In this document: positions 32,702 to 40,887 of the stretch, one piece after another | Numbering within the stretch: position 1 is the first letter of the stretch | Layout: every line of letters begins with the position of its first letter | NCBI RefSeq assembly: GCF_011455875.1 | Contig: NZ_CP015031.1 | Location: 1 to 64,000 of the forward strand | Length of the DNA stretch: 64,000 bases | Direction of reading: 5' to 3' | Source: Basfia succiniciproducens | GTDB taxonomy: Bacteria > Pseudomonadota > Gammaproteobacteria > Enterobacterales > Pasteurellaceae | Notes under the pieces: model-generated | Told to the model about the DNA's origin: nothing | What the model saw: the letters and a program-made list of their open reading frames with translations, nothing else | Database searches by the model: none | Position numbers and translations under genes: made by a program

Positions 32702-33154
32702 GTGACAACAGAAAATAGACCAGCAAAAATTATTGAAGCGCATGAAATTATGACATTATTACCACATCGTTATCCGTTTCTTTTAGTGGATCGCGTTGTT
32801 GATTTTGAAGAAGGTCAGTGGTTAAAAGCATATAAAAATATCAGTGTAAATGAACCTTGTTTTACCGGTCATTTTCCTGGTCAGCCGATTTTGCCTGGTG
32901 TATTAATTCTTGAAGCGTTAGCCCAATCTATGGGGCTTTTGGCATTTAAAACCCATGAAATTAAAGGCGGTGAATTATTTTATTTCGCCGGTATTGATGA
33001 TGCGCGTTTTAAACGCCCGGTATTACCCGGAGATCGTTTAGAGCTATTTGTGGAAGTAATTAAAGAACGTCGCGGCATCACCTCTTTTACTGGTGTTGCC
33101 AGTGTAGATGGTGAAGTGGCTTGTGAAGCAAAATTAATGTGTGCTCGTAGATAA
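32702..33154 (+). CDS. fabZ: 3-hydroxyacyl-[acyl-carrier-protein] dehydratase FabZ
   Basis: Dehydrates 3-hydroxyacyl-ACP in fatty-acid elongation. The catalytic His is in [14 protein letters not shown] (about 22-35), and the catalytic Glu is in [20 protein letters not shown]. Length 150 aa. GTG start at 32702 with AAAGG upstream. Gene order is fabZ-lpxA, linking membrane phospholipid and lipid A synthesis. Unlike the common lpxD-fabZ-lpxA-lpxB cluster, groEL lies upstream. Confidence 0.97.
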   Translation: MTTENRPAKIIEAHEIMTLLPHRYPFLLVDRVVDFEEGQWLKAYKNISVNEPCFTGHFPGQPILPGVLILEALAQSMGLLAFKTHEIKGGELFYFAGIDDARFKRPVLPGDRLELFVEVIKERRGITSFTGVASVDGEVACEAKLMCARR

Positions 33155-33185
33155 CTTATAGATAATCAGGATAAGGGGTTTAATA

Positions 33186-33974
33186 ATGATCCATCCAAGT
33201 GCAAAAATTCACCCGACAGCAATTGTTGAAGAAGGTGCAAAAATCGGTGAAAACGTTATCATCGGGCCTTTCTGTTTGATTGGTGCGGATGTGGACATCG
33301 GTAAAGGAACCGTTCTTCATTCGCATATTGTAGTTAAAGGTATCACAAGAATTGGTGAGGATAACCAGATTTACCAATTTGCCAGTATCGGCGAAGCGAA
33401 CCAGGATTTAAAATACAACGGTGAGCCGACCAAAACCGTTATCGGTGATCGCAACCGCATTCGTGAAAGCGTGACCATTCACCGCGGCACGGTTCAGGGC
33501 GGCGGTGTTACCCGCATCGGTGATGATAACCTGTTTATGATCAATTCTCATATTGCTCATGACTGTATAATTAAAAACCGTTGTATTCTGGCGAACAATG
33601 CTACTTTAGCCGGTCATGTTCAACTGGATGATTTCGTTATTGTTGGCGGTATGTCGGCTATTCATCAGTTTGTTGTAGTGGGCGCGCACGTTATGCTTGG
33701 CGGCGGTTCTATGGTCAGCCAAGACGTTCCTCCTTATGTGATGGCGCAGGGTAACCATGCCCGTCCGTTCGGCGTTAATATTGAAGGGTTAAAACGTCGC
33801 GGCTTCGATAAACCGACTTTGCACGCAATTCGTAACGTGTATAAATTGATTTATCGCAGTGATAAAACTTTGGATGAGGTGCTGCCGGAAATCGAACAGG
33901 TCGCACAAAAAGATTCTTCAATCAGTTTCTTTGTGGAATTCTTTAAACGTTCAACCCGCGGTATTATCCGTTAA
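33186..33974 (+). CDS. lpxA: UDP-N-acetylglucosamine O-acyltransferase LpxA
   Basis: First committed enzyme of lipid A synthesis; transfers 3-hydroxyacyl from ACP to UDP-GlcNAc. Left-handed beta-helix hexapeptide repeats run from residue 2 ([20 protein letters not shown]) to about 190. The catalytic His is in NSHIAHDC (about 120-127), with a C-terminal helical part. Length 262 aa. 31 bp after fabZ. The usual next gene lpxB is absent; a terminator and the end of the nickel operon follow. Confidence 0.97.
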   Translation: MIHPSAKIHPTAIVEEGAKIGENVIIGPFCLIGADVDIGKGTVLHSHIVVKGITRIGEDNQIYQFASIGEANQDLKYNGEPTKTVIGDRNRIRESVTIHRGTVQGGGVTRIGDDNLFMINSHIAHDCIIKNRCILANNATLAGHVQLDDFVIVGGMSAIHQFVVVGAHVMLGGGSMVSQDVPPYVMAQGNHARPFGVNIEGLKRRGFDKPTLHAIRNVYKLIYRSDKTLDEVLPEIEQVAQKDSSISFFVEFFKRSTRGIIR

Positions 33975-33986
33975 TTTTTCTCAAAT

Positions 33987-34012
33987 AAAAGGCTGTCTAC
34001 AGACAGCCTTTT
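33987..34012. terminator. Terminator after lpxA
   Basis: Perfect 12-bp stem AAAAGGCTGTCT/AGACAGCCTTTT with a 2-nt gap, 12 bp after lpxA; could serve both strands. Confidence 0.88.
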
Positions 34013-34047
34013 CGCTAAAAAATTTTATTTTTTTGACCGCACTTTTA

Positions 34048-34079
34048 TAGGTCTGTTTATCTTTTATAAACAGGCCCTA
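34048..34079 (-). repeat. Dispersed hairpin repeat, copy A
   Basis: Read on the minus strand: TAGGGCCTGTTTAT, loop AAAAG, ATAAACAGACCTA. Same hairpin and loop as copies at 39064 and 56318. It lies 31 bp downstream of nikE between convergent lpxA and nikE, so it may serve as the nik terminator. Confidence 0.75.
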
Positions 34080-34110
34080 ATTTCTCTGTGACTTTCACCT
34101 TTCAATTGGC

Positions 34111-34863
34111 TTATATTACCGAACGGATAAGTTTTTGCGCATAATCGGATTTTATTTCGGCTAAATTTTCAATGTCGCTTTGCGTGATAATTTGCCCCTG
34201 TTTAAAAAATAAAACCCGTTCGCATAAATAACAAATCATTTGGATATTATGGCTGATAAAAAAATAGCTGAGCTGAAATTCGTTTTTTAATTCTATCAGT
34301 AAGTCCAGTAGTTGTACCTGCGTCACAATATCCAGCGAACTTAGGGCTTCGTCTAAAATAATCAGCGAAGGGTTGTTGATCAACGCACGGCAAAGACAAA
34401 CCCGCTGCGCCTGACCGCCGGATAGCTGATAAATATATTTATGCAGGCAGTCCGTTGATAAATTCACTTTTTGCAGAAATTGCACCACTAACGGTTCGAG
34501 AGATTTAGCAGCGGCTTGTTTTTGTTCCAGTAACGGTTCGCAGATTGCCTGTAAAACGGTCATGGTAGGGTTTACGGAAGAAAAATAATCCTGAAATACC
34601 ACACTGATTTGCTGCCGACGGTTTTTTCGTTGATATATGTCGGTGCCGTTCAACCAAACATGACCGGAATCGGCTTTTTCGATGCCTGAAATAATACGCG
34701 CCAATGTGCTTTTACCCGAACCGTTTTCGCCGATTAATCCCACGGACTCCCCTTTTTCAAGTTGAAACGAGACATTTTGCAACACAGGATGGGATAAATG
34801 GGAAAATAATGAATTAAAAGTGCGGTAACTTTTTGTCAAATTTTCCACCTTTAACAAGCTCAT
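34111..34863 (-). CDS. nikE: Nickel ABC transporter ATP-binding protein NikE-like
   Basis: One of two ATPases of the importer. Walker A GENGSGKST (about 43-51), signature LSGGQAQRVCLCRAL, Walker B LIILDEALSSLD. Length 250 aa, in the range of NikE. Last gene of the nik operon, overlapping nikD by 4 bp (ATGA), with a hairpin repeat after it. By itself the family is shared with peptide (Dpp/Opp/Sap) importers; the nickel call rests on the binding protein NikA. Confidence 0.82.
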   Translation of the reverse strand: MSLLKVENLTKSYRTFNSLFSHLSHPVLQNVSFQLEKGESVGLIGENGSGKSTLARIISGIEKADSGHVWLNGTDIYQRKNRRQQISVVFQDYFSSVNPTMTVLQAICEPLLEQKQAAAKSLEPLVVQFLQKVNLSTDCLHKYIYQLSGGQAQRVCLCRALINNPSLIILDEALSSLDIVTQVQLLDLLIELKNEFQLSYFFISHNIQMICYLCERVLFFKQGQIITQSDIENLAEIKSDYAQKLIRSVI

Positions 34864-35699
34864 TGTTTTTTCCTCACTAACCGGGCAAAAGGTTGATTGA
34901 GTTTTGCTCTCATCGCTAACAGGTATTGGGTATAGGGATGTTGCGGATGGGAAAATAAAATGGATTTTGCCCGGAATTCTACAATCTCGCCCCGCTTTAA
35001 TACGGCGATATCATCAGCCAGTTCCTGCACTAAGGCGAGGTCATGAGTAATAAAAATCATGCTGCGTTCTTTTGCCATTTGCTTAAATAAAGGCAAAAGC
35101 TCAAATTGGGTTAGGCTGTCTAAGGCGCTGGTGGGTTCATCGGCAATCACTAATTCGGGTTCAAGGGCAAAGGTCAGAGCAAGCATCATGCGTTGCAGTT
35201 GTCCGCCGCTTAGCTGGCTTGGTAAGCGCTTGAGCAAAGCAGACGATAATTTCACTTTGCTTACCGACTGTTGCGCTTTAATTAATGCCTGCCGATACGA
35301 AAGTGCGGTATGTTTTTGCAAAGTTTCGCAGAATTGATCCTGTAAACTGAATAAGGGATCAAAGGCGTTAATGGCGTTTTGCATAATAAAGCTCACGGCT
35401 TTCCCTCTGATTTCCAGCGCCGCGATTTCGTTTTTCTTTTGTTTGTTATCTACCGTAGGGTTGCCCGTTACGGAAATGATTTTTTTATCTTGAAAATAGA
35501 TATTTCCCGTTGTATTTAATTGCTCGGGCAGCAAACCCAGAATGCTTCGTCCTAGCAGCGTTTTCCCGCTGCCGCTTTCTCCTACTAAAGCCAAAGTGCG
35601 GTACGGCGGCAAGGTTAAATTAAGCGGCGCAATCAGCGGACGGTCGGAATCGGGATTTTCAATAGAAAAATTGTCAAAACGTATAATCGGCTTATTCAT
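34860..35699 (-). CDS. nikD: Nickel ABC transporter ATP-binding protein NikD-like
   Basis: Second ATPase of the importer. Walker A GESGSGKTLLGRS (about 39-46), signature LSGGQLQRMMLAL, Walker B LVIADEPTSALDSL. An oligopeptide/nickel-type C-terminal extension follows (HPQHPYTQYLLAMRAKL, near 245). Length 279 aa against about 254 for E. coli NikD. It overlaps nikC by 8 bp and nikE by 4 bp, so translation is coupled. Uptake signals occur inside the gene. Confidence 0.82.
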   Translation of the reverse strand: MNKPIIRFDNFSIENPDSDRPLIAPLNLTLPPYRTLALVGESGSGKTLLGRSILGLLPEQLNTTGNIYFQDKKIISVTGNPTVDNKQKKNEIAALEIRGKAVSFIMQNAINAFDPLFSLQDQFCETLQKHTALSYRQALIKAQQSVSKVKLSSALLKRLPSQLSGGQLQRMMLALTFALEPELVIADEPTSALDSLTQFELLPLFKQMAKERSMIFITHDLALVQELADDIAVLKRGEIVEFRAKSILFSHPQHPYTQYLLAMRAKLNQPFARLVRKKQ

Positions 35700-36540
35700 T
35701 ATTTGTTCCTTTTAAAGGACTATCCGGGTCCAATACGTCCCGCAGAAAATCACCGAAACCGTTAAATGCCGTTACCGTTAAGGTAATGGCCAACCCGGCG
35801 GGCAACATCTGCTGCGGATACAATAACATGATATTTTTTGCATCGCTGAGCATGGCTCCCCATTCCGGTGTAGGCGGTTGAACGCCAAGCCCTAAGAATG
35901 AAAGACCTGAAATCAATAGAATAACCGCACCCATATCCGCCGATGCCAGAATAATCAGTTCTGCGGTGGCAACCGGCAATAAATGGCGGCGGATAATCCG
36001 CCATGGCGAAACACCGATAGCCTGCGAATAATGAACATAGTTTTTATGGGTGTACTGCATTACCGTTCCCCGAATCATACGGGCATACCAGGCCCATTTC
36101 ACTAAAATAACGGCGACTAAAATATGCTCAATGCCGGGCCCAAGCATTCCTACCAGAGCCAGAATCATAATTTCACCGGGGAAAGACAGCAGCACATCAC
36201 AAAGCCGCATGATAAATTCATCGGTTTTTTTGCCGCCGATTGCCGCCGTCATGCCCATTAAGATGCCTAATATCATGGTTAACAACATAGCAAATAATCC
36301 GTAAAAAACGGTGCTGCGAACGCCCCAAATCAGACGGGAAAAAATATCCCGTCCTAAATGATCCGTGCCTAGCCAATGTTGTGCGGAAACGGGTAATAAT
36401 TTTGCTTGCATGTCGATAGTCGCAGGGTCAAAAGTGCAAATCCAAGGGGCGAAAATACCCGCCAAACCAATCATTGTTAAGATGAATAAACAGCATTGCG
36501 CGAAAATATCGCTGCGTAATTGTTTGATAAACCCGGACAT
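35692..36540 (-). CDS. nikC: Nickel ABC transporter permease NikC-like
   Basis: Inner-membrane permease of the DppC/NikC type with about six helices. HWLGTDHLGRDIFSRLIWGVR near residue 55 is the family signature, and the coupling loop (SQAIGVSPWRIIRRHLLP) is present. Length 282 aa (NikC 277). One bp after nikB and overlapping nikD. Confidence 0.84.
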   Translation of the reverse strand: MSGFIKQLRSDIFAQCCLFILTMIGLAGIFAPWICTFDPATIDMQAKLLPVSAQHWLGTDHLGRDIFSRLIWGVRSTVFYGLFAMLLTMILGILMGMTAAIGGKKTDEFIMRLCDVLLSFPGEIMILALVGMLGPGIEHILVAVILVKWAWYARMIRGTVMQYTHKNYVHYSQAIGVSPWRIIRRHLLPVATAELIILASADMGAVILLISGLSFLGLGVQPPTPEWGAMLSDAKNIMLLYPQQMLPAGLAITLTVTAFNGFGDFLRDVLDPDSPLKGTNNE

Positions 36541-36541
36541 A

Positions 36542-37474
36542 TCAATATCCTCGTTTTATGCGAGGATCTCGCCGGTGTTGCAGCCAGTCAATAACAAAAT
36601 TGCCAACCAAAAACAACATCGCCATTAATAAAATATAAGCCTGGATAACGGGATAATCCCGGCCGAATATGGCTTGAATACATAACCGTCCAAGCCCGGG
36701 CAGGGCGAAAATATTTTCAATAATAACGGAACCGGCAAGTAATTTAGGAATGCTCATACCCATGGCAATATAGGACGTATGAAGGGAATTCTGCAAAATA
36801 TGTTTAAATAAAATCTGTTTTTCCGATAAACCCCGCGTGCGGGCATAAAAGACATAAGGCTGCTGCAGCTGATTCAGCATTGCCCCTCTGAGCAAACGAA
36901 CATAAACTCCTATATAACCCAGAGAAAGCGTGAGCGCAGGCAAAATAATCCCGCTTTTTTGCTCAAGCCCGTTAGAAGGAAGCCAGTTTAACCGCACGGA
37001 AAACAGCCAAATAAAAAGAAGGGCCAGCCAATAATTCGGTAGTGCGGTGAAAAAAAACAAAATTCCGCGGATAATTTTATCCCATAGGCTGTTTAACATT
37101 AGCATACAGAGCAGGGAAAGTGTGAGTGATAACAGAAAAATAACGGCAAATGCGGTAACCGCCAAATAGAAAGTAGCGGGGAAGGCCTGGGTAATTTCGT
37201 CCCACACGTTTTGGTTGGATAGAAAGGATTTTCCTAAATCGCCTTGTAGTAAGGCATAAAGCCATAGGGCGTAACGCAGCAAAAACGGTTTATCCAAACC
37301 GAGCGCCTGACGCGCTTCTTTTACGGCTTCGTCGGTAACGGTGATATTATTAATGCGCAGCATGGTTTCCGCCGGATCCGAGGAAACCAGGTTTATCAAT
37401 GAAAATGCCACGAACGAAATAAGCAACATCAGTGGAATCATCATAATCAAGCGGCGAATAAAATAATGCTGCAT
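36542..37474 (-). CDS. nikB: Nickel ABC transporter permease NikB-like
   Basis: Inner-membrane permease of the DppB/NikB type, 310 aa (E. coli NikB 314). Features are the N-terminal FIRRLIMMIPLMLLISFVAFSL, SDPAETMLRI, TARGLSEKQILFKHIL-like coupling loop (ARTRGLSEKQILFKHIL), and ENIFALPGLGRLCIQAIFGRDYPVIQ, which resembles NikB closely. 6 bp after nikA. Confidence 0.84.
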   Translation of the reverse strand: MQHYFIRRLIMMIPLMLLISFVAFSLINLVSSDPAETMLRINNITVTDEAVKEARQALGLDKPFLLRYALWLYALLQGDLGKSFLSNQNVWDEITQAFPATFYLAVTAFAVIFLLSLTLSLLCMLMLNSLWDKIIRGILFFFTALPNYWLALLFIWLFSVRLNWLPSNGLEQKSGIILPALTLSLGYIGVYVRLLRGAMLNQLQQPYVFYARTRGLSEKQILFKHILQNSLHTSYIAMGMSIPKLLAGSVIIENIFALPGLGRLCIQAIFGRDYPVIQAYILLMAMLFLVGNFVIDWLQHRRDPRIKRGY

Positions 37475-37480
37475 AAGTAA

Positions 37481-39043
37481 TTACTTTTTAAATGACATTT
37501 TTTCAAAAGGAATTTCGTATTGCGAAGGGTTAAACCCCACACCTTCCAATTGTGCGGAATAAATCGCTTTTGTTTTTGAATAGGTTAAAGGCACATAAAC
37601 CGCCTGTTCCGCCAAGGTTTTAAATAATTTTTGGTAAAGTTTTATACGGGTCTGTTCATCGGGTGTAATCAACAGTTCCCCTATCATCTCGTCAATTTCT
37701 GTTTTATTCGGTAGCCCTTTTTGCCCTTGGTAATCGGCATGGGCGGGAATGCGGAAGGAAGAAACGAAAGACGCCGGATCATAAGGTCTGCCCCAGGAAA
37801 GCGAATATTGCAAATCAAAATCGCCGTTTTTTTGACGGTCTAAATAGGCTTGTTTTTCTTCGCCGAGAATTTGCAAATCCACGCCGATTTTTCTGAAATC
37901 CGCCTGTAATAATTGGGCTATTTCTTTTTCAGCCGCATTGTTTATATTATAAGAAAGCAATAGTGAAAGCGGTTTACCAGCTTTTTCGCGAATATTTTTT
38001 CCGACAGACAAGTTCCAACCCGCTTCCTCTAATAATTGCGCTGCTTTGAGCAAATTAAAGGGATATGTTTGCACATCAACATCGGCATAGGGCACATTTT
38101 TTGCCATCAGGGTTTCGGCGATGCTCTCCGTATCATTAAAAACGCCTTTGGCTATAGCGGCTTTATCCACAGCATGTTGCAGCGCCTGACGAACCTTTTG
38201 ATCGGAGGTAATAGTTCTAGCGCTGTTTAATACGATGGCGCGAGAGGCGTTTGCTTCGCTCATTGCCGAAATAAATTGACCGGATTCGCTGATTTGCTTG
38301 AATGAATCCATATCTAACATATCGCCGTCGGCACCGAAAATAAGCTGAATATCGCCTTTCAGTAAAGCCAATAACATGGTTTGGCGTTCAGGAATAACAT
38401 GCCATGTCACACCGTTGAGTTTAGGTAATTCGCCCCAATAATTGTCATTTCGGCTAAAATCCGCCAGTGCATTTTTTTTATGTTCTTTGAGAATCCAAGG
38501 CCCGGTGCCCGCATAGCACATCACGCCCTGCGAGGTTTTTCCCTGATTGAAACATTTGGGTGAAAGGAAACGGAAAGGACGGGTTAAGGCCAGTTCCGTC
38601 AGCGTGGGATAATATGGGTTTTTCAGCGTTAATTCGAGGGTAAATTCATCGGGAGCCCGTACGGAATCAATTTGTCGCACCAGTTCCAGCCAGGCGTGGC
38701 GGTTAAAATTCGCTAATACCGCCTCAATATTCATTTTCGCAACAAAAGCATTAAAAGGTTCGCCGTCGGTAAATTTTACGTCTTTGCGCAGATTAAAAAG
38801 GTAACTTTTGCCGTCTTCGGAAATTCGCCAGCTTTCAGCCAGAAAAGGCCGGATGCCCTGATTGGTATTAATAACCAAAGGTTCGAAAACCATGTTTTGC
38901 GCCGCCATTTCACCGGCGTATAAATGCGGATTAATATCCCGAATATCCTTTGTGCTGGCATAATCCAGGCGGTTATTCGTCGAATCGGCATATACACAGG
39001 TAGCGGTGAAAAGTGCGGTCAAAATTGTGTAAATTTTTTTCAT
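37481..39043 (-). CDS. nikA: Periplasmic nickel-binding protein NikA
   Basis: Substrate-binding protein of the importer, 520 aa with a signal peptide (about 1-19). It is clearly closer to NikA than to peptide-binding DppA/SapA: NPHLYAGEMAAQNMVFEPLV, HAWLELVRQI, RPFRFLSP and TGPWIL. It also keeps the residues that hold the Ni-chelate in E. coli NikA: Arg in TRPFRF, Trp and Tyr in WGRPYDP, and His in PAHADYQ. In E. coli the ligand is Ni(II) with histidine or a similar chelator. A hairpin repeat sits directly upstream, between this gene and the methyltransferase gene. Confidence 0.9.
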   Translation of the reverse strand: MKKIYTILTALFTATCVYADSTNNRLDYASTKDIRDINPHLYAGEMAAQNMVFEPLVINTNQGIRPFLAESWRISEDGKSYLFNLRKDVKFTDGEPFNAFVAKMNIEAVLANFNRHAWLELVRQIDSVRAPDEFTLELTLKNPYYPTLTELALTRPFRFLSPKCFNQGKTSQGVMCYAGTGPWILKEHKKNALADFSRNDNYWGELPKLNGVTWHVIPERQTMLLALLKGDIQLIFGADGDMLDMDSFKQISESGQFISAMSEANASRAIVLNSARTITSDQKVRQALQHAVDKAAIAKGVFNDTESIAETLMAKNVPYADVDVQTYPFNLLKAAQLLEEAGWNLSVGKNIREKAGKPLSLLLSYNINNAAEKEIAQLLQADFRKIGVDLQILGEEKQAYLDRQKNGDFDLQYSLSWGRPYDPASFVSSFRIPAHADYQGQKGLPNKTEIDEMIGELLITPDEQTRIKLYQKLFKTLAEQAVYVPLTYSKTKAIYSAQLEGVGFNPSQYEIPFEKMSFKK

Positions 39044-39063
39044 TTTATCCCCTTATCGCATAA

Positions 39064-39096
39064 TAGGGTTTGTTTATAAAAGATAAACGGACCCTA
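39064..39096 (+). repeat. Dispersed hairpin repeat, copy B
   Basis: TAGGGTTTGTTTAT, loop AAAAG, ATAAACGGACCCTA; the T/G positions still pair as wobbles. It lies in the 56-bp gap between the methyltransferase gene and nikA, inside the transcript, and is inverted relative to copy A. Confidence 0.78.
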
Positions 39097-39099
39097 AAA

Positions 39100-39870
39100 T
39101 TATTTTTGAGCGACAATCATAAACATCGGCGTTGAGCGGTAGTTGACCTTTTCTTCATCATCCCAAAGGAATTCGCCGATACGGGTATCGGCCATTAACT
39201 GGGAAAACCCGATGTTTAAAAGCGCGTTCATATCCCAATGAGGACGTAATTGCCGGCTTAAAGGCAACTTGCGGGCGATAGCTTCCATGGCGGAGGTATC
39301 GGTGTCGGCATAATGGTCGGGAATGTTTAAACGGATGGTGGAGGCGCGATCTTGTTCAAAAGCCCGGCGACGTTGTTCGTCGTATAAAAACAGATACCAA
39401 TTGGCATCAAAATTCAGCAAATTTCCACCGCACTTTAATACCCGATGCCATTCTTTATAGGCTTGTTCGGGTTCGGATAAGTTCCAGGTAACGTTTCGGC
39501 TGATAATTAAGTCGAAACGTTCATCGGCAAAAGGTAAATGATGTACGTCGCCCCGAACGAAACGAATATCGACCATTGCCTGCGCCGCATTATATTTTGC
39601 CTGTTCCAGCATATTGGAGGTGGCGTCAATTGCCGTTACTTGCGCACCTGCCTGCGCCATAATAATGGCAAAAAAACCGGGACCGGTGCCGATATCCAAT
39701 ACCTTAAGATTTTGCTTTTTCGGCGCGTGGGCGAGCAAGAGCTGCTGCCATTTAAGGCGTTTGATACTTTGTAATTCTTGTTGGTTATGCCGGCTGTAAC
39801 CTTCCGCCCGATTATTCCAATAACGGGTAACGTTTTGCAGTAAAGAAACCTGATTTAAATTTAGTGACAC
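39100..39870 (-). CDS. Class I SAM-dependent methyltransferase of unknown substrate
   Basis: First gene of the MerR-controlled nik operon. The SAM-binding motif I LKVLDIGTGPGFFAIIMAQ (about 55-73), acidic motif II end AIDATSNMLEQA, and the post-motif region RGDVHHLPFADERFDLIISRN identify a methyltransferase_11-type domain. The C-terminal third is helical and aromatic-rich. Length 256 aa. GTG start at 39870 with GGGAA upstream. It has no cysteine cluster like ArsM. It ends 56 bp before nikA with a hairpin repeat between. A role in making or altering a nickel chelator, or in sensing, is speculation. Confidence 0.8.
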   Translation of the reverse strand: MSLNLNQVSLLQNVTRYWNNRAEGYSRHNQQELQSIKRLKWQQLLLAHAPKKQNLKVLDIGTGPGFFAIIMAQAGAQVTAIDATSNMLEQAKYNAAQAMVDIRFVRGDVHHLPFADERFDLIISRNVTWNLSEPEQAYKEWHRVLKCGGNLLNFDANWYLFLYDEQRRRAFEQDRASTIRLNIPDHYADTDTSAMEAIARKLPLSRQLRPHWDMNALLNIGFSQLMADTRIGEFLWDDEEKVNYRSTPMFMIVAQK

Positions 39871-39902
39871 AATAATTCCCGGGAGTAATAAGATTAAGAA
39901 TT

Positions 39903-39933
39903 ATGATAAACTATGAAGTAACTTCAGGGTCAA
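39903..39933 (-). promoter_or_regulatory. MerR-type promoter with 19-bp spacer for the methyltransferase-nik operon
   Basis: On the minus strand: -35 TTGACC (39928-39933) and -10 TATCAT (39903-39908), separated by 19 bp. A dyad TGAAGT-A-ACTTCA (39914-39926) is centred in the spacer. Overlong spacers with a central dyad are the hallmark of promoters activated by MerR-family proteins. The merR-like gene starts 32 bp away on the other strand. Confidence 0.85.
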
Positions 39934-39964
39934 GGCTTTTTTATAGAAAAATCAAGGAATAAGA

Positions 39965-40375
39965 ATGAGAATTGGTCAGCTTGCGAAAGCGGTGGGATGC
40001 ACCATTGAGACGATTCGTTATTATGAAAATCAAGGTTTGTTGGCTAAACCGCAACGTTCGGCCAATAATTTTAGATATTATACGAATGATCATCTGCAGC
40101 AGTTGTCTTTTATTTGCTATTGTCGAAGTTTGGATATATCGCTGCACGAAATCAAAATGTTACTGAATTTAGACCGCAGTTCCGGGCAGCGGGCGGAGGA
40201 GATTAATCTGCTGCTGGACAAACATATCCGTGATGTGGCAAAACGCCTGCATGAACTGGCTCATTTGCGTATGGAACTGATTAAATTAAAGCAAAAATGC
40301 AGCGAAATGACGGGTGAAAATTTAATGCAAAATATTTTTAGCGGCGGCAATATTCGCTTTCGCAAAATAAAGTGA
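39965..40375 (+). CDS. MerR-family metal-responsive regulator (NimR/CadR-like)
   Basis: Probable activator of the divergent methyltransferase-nikABCDE operon. The N-terminal winged HTH is RIGQLAKAVGCTIETIRYYE (residues 2-21), followed by the NFRYYT wing and a long dimerisation helix (about 80-112). Length 136 aa. Against CadR/PbrR numbering, Cys112 is kept but the other two metal ligands are Ala77 and Asn119, and His87, His96 and His100 lie nearby. That departs from Cd/Pb sensors and would fit another metal such as nickel. ATG at 39965 with AAGGAATAAG upstream. Confidence 0.85.
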   Translation: MRIGQLAKAVGCTIETIRYYENQGLLAKPQRSANNFRYYTNDHLQQLSFICYCRSLDISLHEIKMLLNLDRSSGQRAEEINLLLDKHIRDVAKRLHELAHLRMELIKLKQKCSEMTGENLMQNIFSGGNIRFRKIK

Positions 40376-40383
40376 GATTATAC

Positions 40384-40412
40384 TTGAGCTAATTTTTTGA
40401 GCGGTGTATAAT
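40384..40412 (+). promoter_or_regulatory. Promoter of the rpsF operon
   Basis: -35 TTGAGC (40384-40389), -10 TATAAT (40407-40412), 17-bp spacer, about 98 bp before rpsF. Confidence 0.75.
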
Positions 40413-40416
40413 CCAC

Positions 40417-40509
40417 GCCTCGCAGTCACAGTTAATTTTTCGTTCCTTGCTTCCGCAGATTGGTGACTGGTCTAACAGTCGGAGGCTGATTAACCCGTAA
40501 GGAGCAGTA
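40417..40509 (+). promoter_or_regulatory. S6:S18 ribosomal leader upstream of rpsF
   Basis: The leader contains TTGCTTCCG (40448-40455) facing CGGAGGC (40480-40486), which places a CCG at a bulge as in the known S6:S18-binding leader. The ribosome site GTAAGGAG follows. Autogenous control by S6:S18 is expected from the family. Confidence 0.65.
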
Positions 40510-40887
40510 ATGCGTCACTACGAAATCGTGTTTATGGTTCACCCGGACCAAAGCGAACAAGTACCAGGCATGATTGAACGTTATACAGGTTCTGTAAAAG
40601 AAGCCGGCGGTCAAATTCATCGCTTAGAAGATTGGGGTCGCCGTCAATTAGCATACCCAATCAACAAATTACACAAAGCACATTATGTGCTTATGAATGT
40701 AGAAGCGCCTCAAGAAGTAATCGACGAGCTAGAAACAACATTCCGTTACAACGATGCAGTTCTTCGTAACGTAATTATTCGTACTAAGCACGCCGTAACA
40801 GAAGCGTCCCCAATGGTTAAAGCGAAAGACGAACGTCGCGCTTCAGCTGAAGTTGAAAACAACGATTTTGAGGATGCTGAAGAGTAA
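40510..40887 (+). CDS. rpsF: 30S ribosomal protein S6
   Basis: Small-subunit protein that partners S18. [20 protein letters not shown] is the conserved start, then [22 protein letters not shown]. The C-terminal tail is acidic (NNDFEDAEE), the site modified by RimK in relatives. 125 aa. First gene of rpsF-priB-rpsR-rplI. Confidence 0.98.
   Translation: MRHYEIVFMVHPDQSEQVPGMIERYTGSVKEAGGQIHRLEDWGRRQLAYPINKLHKAHYVLMNVEAPQEVIDELETTFRYNDAVLRNVIIRTKHAVTEASPMVKAKDERRASAEVENNDFEDAEE

Noticed and set aside
34111-39043. Peptide importer (Dpp/Opp/Sap) instead of nickel importer
   Set aside because: The binding protein shares NikA-specific stretches and the nickel-chelate-contacting residues; ATPases and permeases alone would not decide.
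34048-39096. nikABCDE as a composite transposon between inverted repeats
   Set aside because: The repeats are only about 32 bp hairpins, with no transposase and no target-site duplication seen; kept only as a repeat observation.
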